A stretch of 64,000 nt of DNA from positions 648,226-712,225 of the forward strand of contig JBCAYL010000001.1 in NCBI GenBank assembly GCA_038533575.1. Direction: 5' to 3'. The DNA comes from Pseudomonadota bacterium (GTDB lineage: Bacteria; Pseudomonadota; Alphaproteobacteria; Rhodobacterales; Rhodobacteraceae). A model generated the notes under the pieces. It saw nothing but the letters and a program-made list of their open reading frames with translations, did not search any database and was not told where the DNA came from. How positions within the stretch are numbered: position 1 is the first letter of the stretch; each line of letters begins with the position of its first letter. The position numbers and the translations under genes are program-made. Positions 1 through 7,968 of this stretch are shown here, one piece after another.

Positions 1-1
1 T

Positions 2-970
2 CTGAAGGGCCTGAAGCTCGAGAAGATGGTCGCCAAGGCCGATGACGCCGCGGTGACCGAGGCGCTCGAGAGCCTCGCCGAGAACGCGCAGAACTTCGAG
101 GACCGCAAGAAGGGCTCCAAGGCCAAGGACGGTGACCAGGTCACCATGGACTTCCTCGGCAAGGTCGATGGCGAGGCCTTCGAAGGCGGCGCGGCGGAGG
201 ATTACCCGCTCGTCCTTGGCTCGAACTCCTTCATCCCCGGCTTTGAAGAGCAGCTCGTGGGCGTGAAGGCGGGCGAGGAGAAGGACGTGACCGTCTCTTT
301 CCCCGAGGATTACCAGGCCGCGCATCTCGCCGGCAAAGAGGCTGTCTTCTCCTGCACGATCAAGGCGGTGAAGGCTCCGAAGAAGGCCGAGATCAACGAC
401 GACCTCGCCAAGCAGTTCGGCGCAGAGGATCTCGCCGCCCTGAAGGGCCAGGTCTCCGAGCGCCTCGAGGCGGAGTATTCCGGCGCCGCGCGCGCGGTGC
501 AGAAGCGTGCGCTTCTCGATGAGCTCGACAAGGTCGTGGAGATGGAGCTTCCGCCGTCCCTCGTGGATGCCGAGGCGGGCCAGATCGCCCACCAGCTCTG
601 GCACGAGGAGAACCCGGAGGTCGAGGGCCACGATCATGCCAAGGTCGAGCCCACCGATGAGCACAAGAGCCTCGCGCAGCGGCGCGTGAAGCTCGGGCTG
701 CTTCTCGCGGAGCTCGGACGGAAGGCGGAGGTCGAGGTCTCGGACGCGGAGATGACGCAGGCCATCATGAATGCCGCGCGGCAATACCCGGGCCAGGAGC
801 GCCAGTTCTTCGAGTTCGTGCAGCAGAACCAGCAGATGCAGCAGCAGCTGCGCGCGCCGGTCTTCGAGGACAAGGTCGTGGACTACATCTTCGAGCTGGC
901 CACGGTGACCGAGAAAGAGGTGTCGAAGGACGACCTGCAGAAGGCCGTCGAGGCTCTCGAAGAAGAATAG
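2..970 (+). CDS. tig: Trigger factor, 5'-truncated by the window edge
   Basis: Ribosome-associated chaperone and peptidyl-prolyl isomerase that shields nascent chains. About 322 residues are visible. The N-terminal ribosome-binding domain (roughly 110-120 residues in the family) lies off the left edge. The FKBP-type PPIase domain comes first ([18 protein letters not shown], then [15 protein letters not shown]), followed by the long helical C-terminal chaperone domain. The C-terminus is acidic (KAVEALEEE). The internal ATG at 26 is not a real start because coding-quality sequence continues upstream in frame. An intrinsic terminator follows the stop by about 80 bases. The identification is secure. 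Confidence 0.95.
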   Translation: MKGLKLEKMVAKADDAAVTEALESLAENAQNFEDRKKGSKAKDGDQVTMDFLGKVDGEAFEGGAAEDYPLVLGSNSFIPGFEEQLVGVKAGEEKDVTVSFPEDYQAAHLAGKEAVFSCTIKAVKAPKKAEINDDLAKQFGAEDLAALKGQVSERLEAEYSGAARAVQKRALLDELDKVVEMELPPSLVDAEAGQIAHQLWHEENPEVEGHDHAKVEPTDEHKSLAQRRVKLGLLLAELGRKAEVEVSDAEMTQAIMNAARQYPGQERQFFEFVQQNQQMQQQLRAPVFEDKVVDYIFELATVTEKEVSKDDLQKAVEALEEE

Positions 971-1047
971 GGTGTCCGGCGGGACGGACGCTGCTCGCCT
1001 GGCGGCGAAGGCGCCCCGCCCGCCGTCCCTTCTGGCGCATTGCCGAG

Positions 1048-1075
1048 AGGGCTGGCCTTGGGGCCGGCCCTTTTT
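1048..1075 (+). terminator. Intrinsic terminator of tig
   Basis: A 10-bp stem (agggctggcc paired with ggccggccct, one G-U pair) closes a ttgg loop and is followed by a five-T run. It lies after the tig stop and just before the next start codon. An upstream in-frame ATG for the next gene at 1040 would sit inside this structure, which argues against it. Confidence 0.85.
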
Positions 1076-1093
1076 CGTGGCAGGGTCCCCGGC

Positions 1094-1555
1094 ATGATCG
1101 TCGAAGAGGTACACGAGGGGTGCGGAGCGCTTTGCCGTGACGTGCTTCTCGGCCTGCCGGAGTGGTTCGGCAATCCCGGGGCAGTGGACCGCTACGCAGC
1201 CTTCGCGGACAGCCCTGAGGCCACCATGCTTGCCGCGCGCGAGGCTGGTGAGACGCTCGGTATGCTCACGTTGAAGCTCCACTACGGGACGCAGTGCGAG
1301 ATCCATGTCCTGGGCGTTCGCGCGTCCCATCACAGGCGCGGCGTGGGCCGGGCGCTCCTGCGCGCAGCGGAGGCGCGGGGCCGGGCGGAGGGCTGCACCT
1401 TTCTCGGTGTGAAGACCCTGGGCGAGACCAATCCCGATCCGCACTATGCCCGGACGCGTGCCTTCTACCGCGCCTTGGGCTTTGTGCCCTATGAGCGCCT
1501 CGATACGCTCTGGGGGGCGGAGACGCCCTGCCTCCTGATGATCAAGCCCCTCTAG
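1094..1555 (+). CDS. GNAT family N-acetyltransferase
   Basis: Predicted acetyl-CoA-dependent N-acetyltransferase of 153 residues; the substrate cannot be read from sequence. The acetyl-CoA binding signature is VRASHHRRGVGRALLRAAEA (the R/Q-x-x-G-x-G/A type), followed by the late strand and helix ARTRAFYRALGFVPYERLD typical of the fold. I chose ATG 1094 because the alternative ATG at 1040 lies upstream of the tig terminator and adds a non-conserved leader. The gene is monocistronic between tig and the DUF1697 gene. Confidence 0.8.
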   Translation: MIVEEVHEGCGALCRDVLLGLPEWFGNPGAVDRYAAFADSPEATMLAAREAGETLGMLTLKLHYGTQCEIHVLGVRASHHRRGVGRALLRAAEARGRAEGCTFLGVKTLGETNPDPHYARTRAFYRALGFVPYERLDTLWGAETPCLLMIKPL

Positions 1556-1601
1556 GACGCCCCGTCTTGGAGCGGGCAGCGTTCCATGGCAGCGTCCGCC
1601 C

Positions 1602-2108
1602 ATGCGATATGCGGCGTTTCTCCGGGCTGTGAACGTGGCGGGACAGGGCAAGCTTCCCATGGCCGAACTGCGCGCGCTCTGTGCGGGACTCGGGTTCACG
1701 AACGTTCGAACCTACATCCAATCGGGCAATGCCGTCTTCGACGGGGAGGGCCCCGTGCGCGCGGCGCTCGAGCGCGCGCTCAGGGTGCATATGGGCCGGC
1801 CCGCGGGTGTCGTCCTGCGCACCGGTCCGGAGCTCGAAGACCTGCTCGCAGCCATGCCCTTTCCCGAAGCCGCTCCGAACCGCGTGGGCGTCATGCTCTT
1901 CAACGAGGAGCTCGGAGAACTCTCCGCAGCAGATCAATTTCTGGCGGGGCAGACCGATGAAGAGGTCGTGCCCGGCCCGCGCGCGCTCCTCATCCATTTT
2001 CCCTCGGGCATGGGCCGCTCGAAGCTTCGCATTCCCGGCGCGGCGCACGGCACGATGCGCAATCTCAACACGCTTCGGAAGGTCGCGGGCATGGTGGACG
2101 GGCCTTAG
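1602..2108 (+). CDS. DUF1697 family protein
   Basis: A 168-residue cytosolic protein of the DUF1697 family, recognised by its opening MRYAAFLRAVNVAGQGKLPM, then FTNVRTYIQSGNAVFD, and the late PSGMGRSKLRIPGAAHGTMR segment. The whole length matches a single-domain family member. Molecular function is unknown in the family. It converges with the lytic transglycosylase gene, and the two stop codons overlap by four bases (2105-2108). Confidence 0.85.
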   Translation: MRYAAFLRAVNVAGQGKLPMAELRALCAGLGFTNVRTYIQSGNAVFDGEGPVRAALERALRVHMGRPAGVVLRTGPELEDLLAAMPFPEAAPNRVGVMLFNEELGELSAADQFLAGQTDEEVVPGPRALLIHFPSGMGRSKLRIPGAAHGTMRNLNTLRKVAGMVDGP

Positions 2109-2593
2109 TTGCTGACAAGCCCTGTTTCCTCGAGCATTCCGCGCCGCTTGGCCTCGTGCCAATAGCCCCGGGCATACCACTTGATCGCGGTGGCCTCGTC
2201 ACCGTCGGACAGAAGCCATGCGCCGCGCAGGTATTTGAGGGCAAATTCGAGGTTGGTATCGGCGTCGAGCAGGTCGCTCGGCGCGCCTTCGAAGCCCATC
2301 GAGCGCGCAGTGGCGGGAAGGATCTGCAAAAGGCCCCAATATGGACCGTGGCGCGCCCACGGACGATGCGTGCTCTCCCGGATGGCGAGACGATGCACGA
2401 GGCTGCGCGGCAGCGCGTAGTGATCAGCCCAGAAATTGATCTTCGCACGCAGCTCCGGCGTCTCGTTCGGGTGCAGCGGGATTGCGGGCGCGGCAGCGGC
2501 CGGTGGCGCGGGCGGCGTTGCGGGCTCCGTCGCGGGGGCACTGCAGGCCGTGACGAGCACGGTGGCCAGCGCCAGAAGAAGACTGCGGATCAA
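2105..2593 (-). CDS. Lipoprotein with lytic transglycosylase (SLT) fold
   Basis: Predicted envelope murein lytic transglycosylase of 162 residues. A lipoprotein signal is visible: a hydrophobic run followed by the lipobox LVTAC, with the modified Cys at about residue 17. A Pro/Ala-rich tether follows. The SLT core contains the likely catalytic Glu in LAIRESTHRPWA, then YWGLLQILPATARSMGF and the helix NLEFALKYLRGAW. The start is a TTG codon at 2593 preceded by GAGGAG in the upstream sequence. No in-frame ATG gives a signal peptide, so TTG is preferred. It probably cleaves peptidoglycan glycosidic bonds. Confidence 0.8.
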   Translation of the reverse strand: MIRSLLLALATVLVTACSAPATEPATPPAPPAAAAPAIPLHPNETPELRAKINFWADHYALPRSLVHRLAIRESTHRPWARHGPYWGLLQILPATARSMGFEGAPSDLLDADTNLEFALKYLRGAWLLSDGDEATAIKWYARGYWHEAKRRGMLEETGLVSN

Positions 2594-2815
2594 GGGTCAT
2601 CGCTCCTCGGTTGCCTCGGCATCGCCACTCTCGCAAAGGCGCGCCTCCGTGCAATGCGCGAGTTTGTCTTCGGCGGAGAAGCGCTGCCACAGTCCACGCC
2701 TCTCCAGCAGCGCAGCCGCACGCAGCGGGGTACGACACTCCGCTTCTTTGTGCCCCGTACCTCCGCCGGAGGCATCCGCTCTCGCGGCCTTCGCTGAGCC
2801 CGGAGGCTGGGACCA
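2594..2815 (-). other. Gap between rplI operon and lytic transglycosylase; possible small upstream ORF
   Basis: No confident gene. On the minus strand a frame reads ...LLERRGLWQRFSAEDKLAHC..., continues to EATEER and stops six bases before the TTG start of the transglycosylase gene. It has no good ATG or GTG start in frame. It could be a short translationally coupled leader cistron or just an open frame in GC-rich DNA. A 29-bp dispersed repeat lies within this gap. Confidence 0.3.
2745..2773 (-). repeat. 29-bp dispersed intergenic repeat, copy 1
   Basis: Exact 29-base match to 48237-48265. Read on the minus strand it begins with the self-complementary GCCTCCGGCGGAGG and ends in GGGGCACAAAGA. 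This copy lies about 107 bases after the rplI stop, beyond the operon terminator, in the same orientation as the second copy relative to its upstream gene. Confidence 0.8.
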
Positions 2816-2821
2816 CAAACG

Positions 2822-2853
2822 AAAAGCGCCGCGCGGTCTCCCGCGCGGCGCTT
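2822..2853 (-). terminator. Intrinsic terminator of the rpsF-rpsR-rplI operon
   Basis: A perfect 13-bp GC-rich stem around a four-base loop (arms 2824-2836 and 2841-2853). On the minus strand it is followed by a short T tract (cttttcgttt). It lies 27 bases after the rplI stop. Confidence 0.9.
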
Positions 2854-2879
2854 CATAGCGTCCCGGCTGGATCCGGGGC

Positions 2880-3512
2880 CTAGTCCTTGTCGTCCGCGCT
2901 TTCGTCCTCGGCCGGAGCCTCCTCCACTTGCGTGGCGAGTTCCTCATCGTCGGACGTCGCTGCGCCGATATCCTCGAAGAGCTCGGCGATCTCGAATTCG
3001 GCTTCTGCCTCTTCCTCGGCGGCGAGGTCCTGAATGGACTTGCCGGAGGCCTGAAGCTCCGCCTCTTCCTGCGAGCGTGCGACGTTGAGCGTGATCGTGG
3101 CGTCCACTTCCGGGTGGAGCTGCACGGTCAGATCATGGAGCCCGAGCTCCTTGATCGGGCCGGTCAGCGCGATCTGCTTCTTGTCGACGGTAAAGCCGGC
3201 CTCGGTGGCGGCGTCTGCCGCGTCACGGGGCGTGACGGAGCCGTAGAGCGAGCCCGCGTCGGAGGCCGAGCGGATGACAACGAAGGTCTCGCCATCAAGC
3301 TTGGTGGCTAGGCTTTCGGCCTCCTTCTTCGTCTCGAGGTTGCGGGCCTCGAGCTGCGCCTTCTCGGCCTCGAAGCGGGCGAGGTTGATCTCGTTGGCGC
3401 GCAGCGCCTTGCCCTGCGGGATCAGGAAGTTGCGGGCATAGCCCTCCTTGACGGAGACGACTTCGCCCATCTGGCCGAGCTTGGCCACGCGTTCCAGAAG
3501 AATGATATCCAT
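2880..3512 (-). CDS. rplI: 50S ribosomal protein L9 with long acidic C-terminal extension
   Basis: Large-subunit ribosomal protein L9, 210 residues. The N-terminal RNA-binding domain is canonical ([20 protein letters not shown], then [16 protein letters not shown]), followed by the long connecting helix and the C-terminal domain ending near [12 protein letters not shown]. coli L9 has about 149 residues. The extra roughly 60 residues here are strongly acidic and end in EDESADDKD. Last gene of rpsF-rpsR-rplI, 12 bases after rpsR. A GGGAG Shine-Dalgarno precedes the ATG. Confidence 0.95.
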   Translation of the reverse strand: MDIILLERVAKLGQMGEVVSVKEGYARNFLIPQGKALRANEINLARFEAEKAQLEARNLETKKEAESLATKLDGETFVVIRSASDAGSLYGSVTPRDAADAATEAGFTVDKKQIALTGPIKELGLHDLTVQLHPEVDATITLNVARSQEEAELQASGKSIQDLAAEEEAEAEFEIAELFEDIGAATSDDEELATQVEEAPAEDESADDKD

Positions 3513-3524
3513 GTCTCGTCTCCC

Positions 3525-3752
3525 TTACTTCACGGCGTAGGGCAGGAGCGCGAGGAAGCGGGCGCGCTTGATGGCGCGCGCGAGTTCGCGCTGCTTCTTG
3601 GCCGAAACGGCGGTGATGCGGCTGGGCACGATCTTGCCGCGCTCGGAGATGTAGCGCTGCAGGAGGCGGGTGTCCTTGTAGTCGATCTTGGGTGCGTTCT
3701 CTCCGGAGAACGGGCACACCTTGCGACGGCGGAAGAATGGTTTGGCTGCCAT
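3525..3752 (-). CDS. rpsR: 30S ribosomal protein S18
   Basis: Small-subunit protein S18, 75 residues, which forms a heterodimer with S6 on the platform of the 30S subunit. Family signatures are [40 protein letters not shown] and the C-terminal [24 protein letters not shown] Shine-Dalgarno lies in the 15-base gap after rpsF. Its position between rpsF and rplI is the usual bacterial order. Confidence 0.97.
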   Translation of the reverse strand: MAAKPFFRRRKVCPFSGENAPKIDYKDTRLLQRYISERGKIVPSRITAVSAKKQRELARAIKRARFLALLPYAVK

Positions 3753-3767
3753 GGGTCTCGTCTCCTA

Positions 3768-4142
3768 TCAGTCGCGGTCGCCACGGTCCCGGCGGGGCCG
3801 GTCACCACGGTCGCGTTCGTCGCGCTTTTGCATCTGGATGGACGGGCCTTCGTCGTGGCCGTCGACCTTGATCGTGAGGACGCGCATCACGTCATCATGG
3901 AGGCGCATCAGGCGCTCCATTTCCTGCACGGCGGGCGCGGGCGCGTCCGTCTTCAGGAAGGCGTAGTGGCCTTTGCGGTTCTTGTTGATCTTGTAGGCCA
4001 TCGTCTTGACGCCCCAGTACTCGTTTTCCACGAGCGTGCCGCCATTGTCGGACAGCACGGAGCCAAAATGTTCGATGAGTGATTCGGCCTGCGCGGAGGA
4101 CAGATCCTGGCGCGCAATGAATACATGCTCGTAAAGCGGCAT
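3768..4142 (-). CDS. rpsF: 30S ribosomal protein S6
   Basis: Small-subunit protein S6, 124 residues, partner of S18. Signatures are MPLYEHVFIARQDLS at the start and VENEYWGVKTMAYKINKNRK in the middle, with a charged Arg/Asp-rich tail (RDRGDRPRRDRGDRD). I chose the ATG at 4142 because the family begins at this MPLYEH and GGAGAA precedes it; the frame is open upstream but the extension has no family character. First gene of rpsF-rpsR-rplI. Confidence 0.97.
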   Translation of the reverse strand: MPLYEHVFIARQDLSSAQAESLIEHFGSVLSDNGGTLVENEYWGVKTMAYKINKNRKGHYAFLKTDAPAPAVQEMERLMRLHDDVMRVLTIKVDGHDEGPSIQMQKRDERDRGDRPRRDRGDRD

Positions 4143-4173
4143 GGGTTCTCCAGTTTTTCGAAGCGACTTCAAA

Positions 4174-4201
4174 GCGTTGCCAATAGCTCCGCGGGCAACG
4201 C
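4174..4201 (-). promoter_or_regulatory. Hairpin in the rpsF leader, possible autoregulatory element
   Basis: Perfect 8-bp stem (gcgttgcc with ggcaacgc) around a 12-base loop, 32-59 bases upstream of the rpsF start codon on the mRNA. Bacterial rpsF leaders often carry a structure bound by the S6:S18 complex. I cannot confirm the consensus internal loop here, so this is only a candidate. Confidence 0.35.
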
Positions 4202-4311
4202 ACGAGAGGATCGCCGGGTGGGGTGGTCTCGCGGATGGCGTGTCATGACATGGCCTTGGCAGGCACGCAAGCGGGGCACGTCTTCGCCCCGATGCCGCCA
4301 CGTTGTCCTCG

Positions 4312-4327
4312 TTAAGGTGATCCTAAC
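4312..4327 (+). promoter_or_regulatory. CtrA-like box (TTAA-N7-CTAAC)
   Basis: The spacing matches the alphaproteobacterial CtrA consensus TTAA-N7-TTAAC with one mismatch in the second half. It ends 25 bases before the start codon of the two-TM protein gene, where it would overlap or adjoin the promoter. Prediction from the motif only. Confidence 0.35.
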
Positions 4328-4352
4328 GCAATTTTAGGCCAGGGGACCGACG

Positions 4353-4838
4353 ATGACGTACACATCGATGGAGAACACAGGAACCGCATCCAAGGTGGAG
4401 GATTTCGCCGCCTGGGGCGCCCATCTTTCCGGGAAGCAAGCCGATGGGTTTGGCGCGCTCACGCGGATCATCCAGGGGGTCTTTGGCGTGGCAGCCTGCG
4501 CGGCCGCGCTCTCGCTCTGGCTGGTGCCGGGCTCCGATCTCGGGCTCGACATGATGGCCCTGAAGGGTGCTCTGACCTGTGGCCTCGTCATCGTTGGCTT
4601 CGTGCTCTGGCGCGACGGGCGCGAGGAGCGCAGCGAGGTGGAGGTCGATTTCGAGGCGCGCGAGGTGCGCGTCATGGGCCAGCACCGCGGCCAGGCGAAG
4701 CTCCGCAAGCGCTACGACTTCTCGGAGCTCGGCGCCTTCGACGTCGTCGACGGCGCACTCTTCATCCGCAACAAGGAGGGCCAGCCCCTCGCGGTGGTGC
4801 CCCTCGAAAAGGGCGTGGCCGACGCGCTCAGCGCCTGA
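4353..4838 (+). CDS. Two-TM membrane protein of unknown function
   Basis: 161 residues that I do not assign to a named family. A soluble N-terminal part (about 1-37) is followed by two hydrophobic segments near residues 40-60 (VFGVAACAAALSLWLV) and 70-88 (GALTCGLVIVGFVLW). A C-terminal cytosolic domain with alternating charged strands follows (EVEVDFEAREVRVMGQ, ...YDFSELGAFDVVDGALFIRN), which looks like a small PH-like beta domain. It is divergent from rpsF and preceded by a CtrA-like box. Confidence 0.7.
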   Translation: MTYTSMENTGTASKVEDFAAWGAHLSGKQADGFGALTRIIQGVFGVAACAAALSLWLVPGSDLGLDMMALKGALTCGLVIVGFVLWRDGREERSEVEVDFEAREVRVMGQHRGQAKLRKRYDFSELGAFDVVDGALFIRNKEGQPLAVVPLEKGVADALSA

Positions 4839-4979
4839 CCCGGCGGAATTGTGCGCCTGCGCGAGCAAAAAGCCGCGTAGGTGCATTCTTGAACACATCC
4901 TGTTGAAGCCCGCGAAATTGCCGGGCTGAACACTACGGGCCATATCCAAGGGCTGTAACTCAGTCCTGGAGCCCGACCC

Positions 4980-5555
4980 ATGAAATCCACTGTCCTTGCC
5001 ACCGCCTTTGCCGCGCTCACCGCCGGCACTGCGTTCGCTGATGGCCACCTGCAAGCCTACACGCTCGACCCTGCCCACTCCGCCATCCAGATGAGCTGGG
5101 GCCACGGCGACTTCTCTTCGACCTACGGCATGTTCTTCGAAGTGAACGGCGAGATGATGATCGACTTCGACAATCCCGAGAACACCACCGTGTCGATTTC
5201 GGTTCCGCTCGAGGATCTCGTGGTGGACCCGACGTTGAAAGGACACCTCGCCTCCGACAACTTCTTCGGCGGCTATGACGGCAAGATGGTGGAGTTCACC
5301 TCCACCTCCGTGAACGTCACCGGCGAGAACACCGCCGAGGTCACCGGTGATCTGACGATTGCGGGCACGACCTCCGAGGTCACGATCGACACAGTCTTCA
5401 ATGCGCGCGGCGCTGGCCCCACCGGCGGCGAGATCGCGGGCTTCACAGGTTCCACCACGATCCTGCGCTCTGATTTCGGGATCGACTGGTTCACGCCGTT
5501 CGTGTCCGACGAGGTGGCCGTCGAGGTCTCCATCGAAGCTTCGCCAGCCTCGTAA
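4980..5555 (+). CDS. Secreted YceI family protein
   Basis: Periplasmic lipocalin-like protein of 191 residues. A Sec signal peptide is clear (MKSTVLATAFAALTAGTAFA, cleavage before DGHL). The mature part follows the YceI pattern: YTLDPAHSAIQMSWGHGDFS, the inner strand FTSTSVNVTGENTAEVTGDLTI and the closing SDEVAVEVSIEAS. YceI proteins bind isoprenoid-like lipids in the few studied cases. A second YceI domain is encoded next door, fused to cytochrome b561, which suggests a shared redox or lipid-quinone role. Confidence 0.88.
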   Translation: MKSTVLATAFAALTAGTAFADGHLQAYTLDPAHSAIQMSWGHGDFSSTYGMFFEVNGEMMIDFDNPENTTVSISVPLEDLVVDPTLKGHLASDNFFGGYDGKMVEFTSTSVNVTGENTAEVTGDLTIAGTTSEVTIDTVFNARGAGPTGGEIAGFTGSTTILRSDFGIDWFTPFVSDEVAVEVSIEASPAS

Positions 5556-5580
5556 TTTCACTCACGGAACGAGTTTGGCG

Positions 5581-5612
5581 GGGGCGTCTCCATGGGAGGC
5601 GCCCCATTTGTT
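5581..5612 (+). terminator. Intrinsic terminator of the yceI gene
   Basis: An 11-bp stem (ggggcgtctcc with ggaggcgcccc, one G-U pair) around a short atg loop, followed by atttgttt. It lies 25 bases after the stop of the secreted YceI gene and ends 30 bases before the convergent cytochrome b561-YceI gene. Confidence 0.75.
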
Positions 5613-5641
5613 TGCGCTGAGGCTTGGCTTGGTCTCGGGCG

Positions 5642-6877
5642 TCAGGACGTGCCGGCGTCGTCGTCCGCGGCGTTGGTGGCCGTGAGCCCGATGCGGACAT
5701 CGACGCCGAGGCCGAGGCTGCCTTCATCGGTGCCCGTGCCGATGGCGAAGGTCATGCGATCGAGAGTTACGGACCCGCTCGCCTCTGCCGTATCGCCCTC
5801 AAGCAAGAGATCGAAGGGCAGCGACAGCGGCGCTTCCGTCTCCTTGATGCGGATCGTGCCCTGCAATTCGTAGCCGTCGCCCACCGCGACGATATCGCCC
5901 GACACGGTGGCGGTGGGGAACGCTTCGACGTTGAAGAAATCCGCGCCCATGGCCTGGCTCGTCACGGAGCCCAGCGTGAGCGAGCCGATGGAGACGGTGA
6001 CCTCCGCGTTGCCCTTCACATCGCCCTCGGCCTCCGGGTCGAAGGCGATGGCCGCCGTCCAGTCTGCGAAGGTGCCGGTCACGGGCGTGCCAAGCTGGGT
6101 CACCTCGATTTCGATCTCGCCGTCGAGGACGCGCCAGTCAGAGGCCACCTCCTCGAGCGCCACGGCGTCCACGCCGCCTTTCACAGGCACGAGTGCGGCG
6201 GCCGTCCCGACGGCTGCGAAGATCGCCGCGGCCGTCACGGCAGGAAGCGCCGTGTGCGGCGTGGGCGAGACGCGGGGCAGGTGGGGGCGGCCAAACCACA
6301 TGCGGCGCAGGGTGGCATCCTTGTCGATGAAGTGGTGCTTCAGCGCGCCCGCGATATGAAGCAGGATCGCGATCACCATCAGCCGCTGGAAAAGCAGGTG
6401 TGCGCCCGCCAGCGTGTTTGCGAGCTCCGGATCCTCGGGGATGAAGAAGAGGTTTTGCCCGAACGGCCAGGGGATCGGTGCAAAGCCCTCCGTGGCGGCA
6501 TGCGTCATCCAGCCCGTGAGCGGCACGAGCACGAGGGAGGCGTAGAGCGTCCAATGGGCGAGCTGCGCCATGAAGCTCTGCGCCTTCTTCTCTCCCCCGA
6601 TCATCCCGGGCTTTGGCTGCGACATGGCCCATGCGATCCGGAAGAGCGCCACGAAGAAGATCGTGAGGCCGATGGCCTTGTGCACGGCATAGAGCCGGAT
6701 CTTCCAGTCGAGGGCGACCGGATCGGAGATCGAGAGGTCATAGGCGATGCTGCCTGTGGCGATGACACCGACGATGAGGAGCGCGGTGAGCCAATGGACG
6801 GTCTTGGTGACGAGGCCATAGCGCGTGTCGGTGTTGGTTAGGCCGGGCGCTGAGGGGTCGGTGCTGGCTGTAGTCAT
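5642..6877 (-). CDS. Cytochrome b561 - YceI fusion protein
   Basis: 411-residue two-domain inner-membrane protein. The N-terminal part is a cytochrome b561 (prokaryotic type) with four TM helices: KTVHWLTALLIVGVIATGSI, VHKAIGLTIFFVALFRIAW, WTLYASLVLVPLTGWMTH and LMVIAILLHIAGALKHHF. Histidines in these helices are candidate heme b ligands. A fifth hydrophobic segment near AAAIFAAVGTAAALVPV leads to a C-terminal YceI domain, predicted periplasmic. I chose the ATG at 6877; an upstream ATG at 6937 adds 20 non-conserved residues. Probably moves electrons between quinone and a periplasmic partner. Convergent with the secreted YceI gene. Confidence 0.85.
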   Translation of the reverse strand: MTTASTDPSAPGLTNTDTRYGLVTKTVHWLTALLIVGVIATGSIAYDLSISDPVALDWKIRLYAVHKAIGLTIFFVALFRIAWAMSQPKPGMIGGEKKAQSFMAQLAHWTLYASLVLVPLTGWMTHAATEGFAPIPWPFGQNLFFIPEDPELANTLAGAHLLFQRLMVIAILLHIAGALKHHFIDKDATLRRMWFGRPHLPRVSPTPHTALPAVTAAAIFAAVGTAAALVPVKGGVDAVALEEVASDWRVLDGEIEIEVTQLGTPVTGTFADWTAAIAFDPEAEGDVKGNAEVTVSIGSLTLGSVTSQAMGADFFNVEAFPTATVSGDIVAVGDGYELQGTIRIKETEAPLSLPFDLLLEGDTAEASGSVTLDRMTFAIGTGTDEGSLGLGVDVRIGLTATNAADDDAGTS

Positions 6878-7037
6878 GGCGCGGGAACTCCCGTTTGAGC
6901 TGAAAAGGAGAGTAGGGCGCGGGGCCGCCTCCGTCATCCTCGCTCACGGCACATTGCGTGTGCTCCCGGCGCGCTGCACCCTTTTCCTTCGGGCGGCTGG
7001 GCTGTATGGGCCGCGGAAATCAACAAGGGAGCGACAA

Positions 7038-7967
7038 ATGCGGGCATGGGTATTTCCGGGGCAGGGGGCACAGGCCATCGGCATGGGCCGGGCGCTGGCG
7101 GAGGCCTACCCGGCGGCACGGGCCGTCTTTGACGAGGTGGACGAGGCGCTGGGTGAAAAGCTCTCGACGCTCATCTGGGAGGGCGAGGCCGAGGCGCTCA
7201 CGCTGACGGCCAATGCCCAGCCCGCGCTCATGGCGACGTCGCTCGCCGCCGTCCGCGCACTGGAGGCCGAGGGGCACAACGTGGGCCAGGCTGCCTTCGT
7301 GGCGGGTCATTCGCTGGGCGAATACTCTGCGCTCGCTGCCGCCGGCACGCTCTCCATCGCCGACACCGCGCGCCTCCTGCGCATCCGCGGAACAGCGATG
7401 CAGGAGGCCGTGCCGGTGGGTGTGGGAGCCATGGCCGCGCTTCTCGGGCTCGATTTCGAGACGGCCACGGCCGTGGCGGCGGACGCCGCCGATGGCGAAG
7501 TCTGCCAGGCCGCCAATGATAACGATCCCGCGCAGGTCGTCGTCTCGGGCCACAAGGGCGCCGTGGAACGCGCCGTCGAGCTCGCCAAGGAAAAGGGAGC
7601 GAAGCGCGCCGTGATGCTGCCGGTAAGCGCGCCGTTCCATTGCGCACTCATGGAGCCCGCCGCTCGCGCCATGGAAGCAGCGCTCGCCGAAGTAGAGATG
7701 GCCGACCCCGCCGTGCCGCTCGTGGCCAATGTGCGCGCCGAGGCTGTGACGGATGCCGCCACGATCCGCACGCTGCTCGTGGCGCAGGTCACCGGCTCCG
7801 TGCGCTGGCGCGAGAGCGTGGGCTTCATGGCCGCAAACGGCGTCACCGAGATTTGGGAAGTGGGCGCAGGCAAGGCGCTCTCCGGCATGATCCGCCGCAT
7901 CGAGCGGTGCATCGACACCAAAGCCATCGGCACGCCGGACGACGTCGCCGCGCTGAAAGGAGCCTGA
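7038..7967 (+). CDS. fabD: Malonyl-CoA:ACP transacylase
   Basis: Loads malonyl groups onto acyl carrier protein at the start of type II fatty acid synthesis. 309 residues. Signatures are WVFPGQGAQAIGMGRAL near the N-terminus, the nucleophile elbow VAGHSLGEYSALAAAG (catalytic Ser of GHSLG) and the catalytic His in VSAPFHCALM. Translation from ATG 7038 follows a GGGAG Shine-Dalgarno; open frame upstream has no family similarity. First gene of fabD-fabG, one base ahead of fabG. Confidence 0.96.
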   Translation: MRAWVFPGQGAQAIGMGRALAEAYPAARAVFDEVDEALGEKLSTLIWEGEAEALTLTANAQPALMATSLAAVRALEAEGHNVGQAAFVAGHSLGEYSALAAAGTLSIADTARLLRIRGTAMQEAVPVGVGAMAALLGLDFETATAVAADAADGEVCQAANDNDPAQVVVSGHKGAVERAVELAKEKGAKRAVMLPVSAPFHCALMEPAARAMEAALAEVEMADPAVPLVANVRAEAVTDAATIRTLLVAQVTGSVRWRESVGFMAANGVTEIWEVGAGKALSGMIRRIERCIDTKAIGTPDDVAALKGA

Positions 7968-7968
7968 C

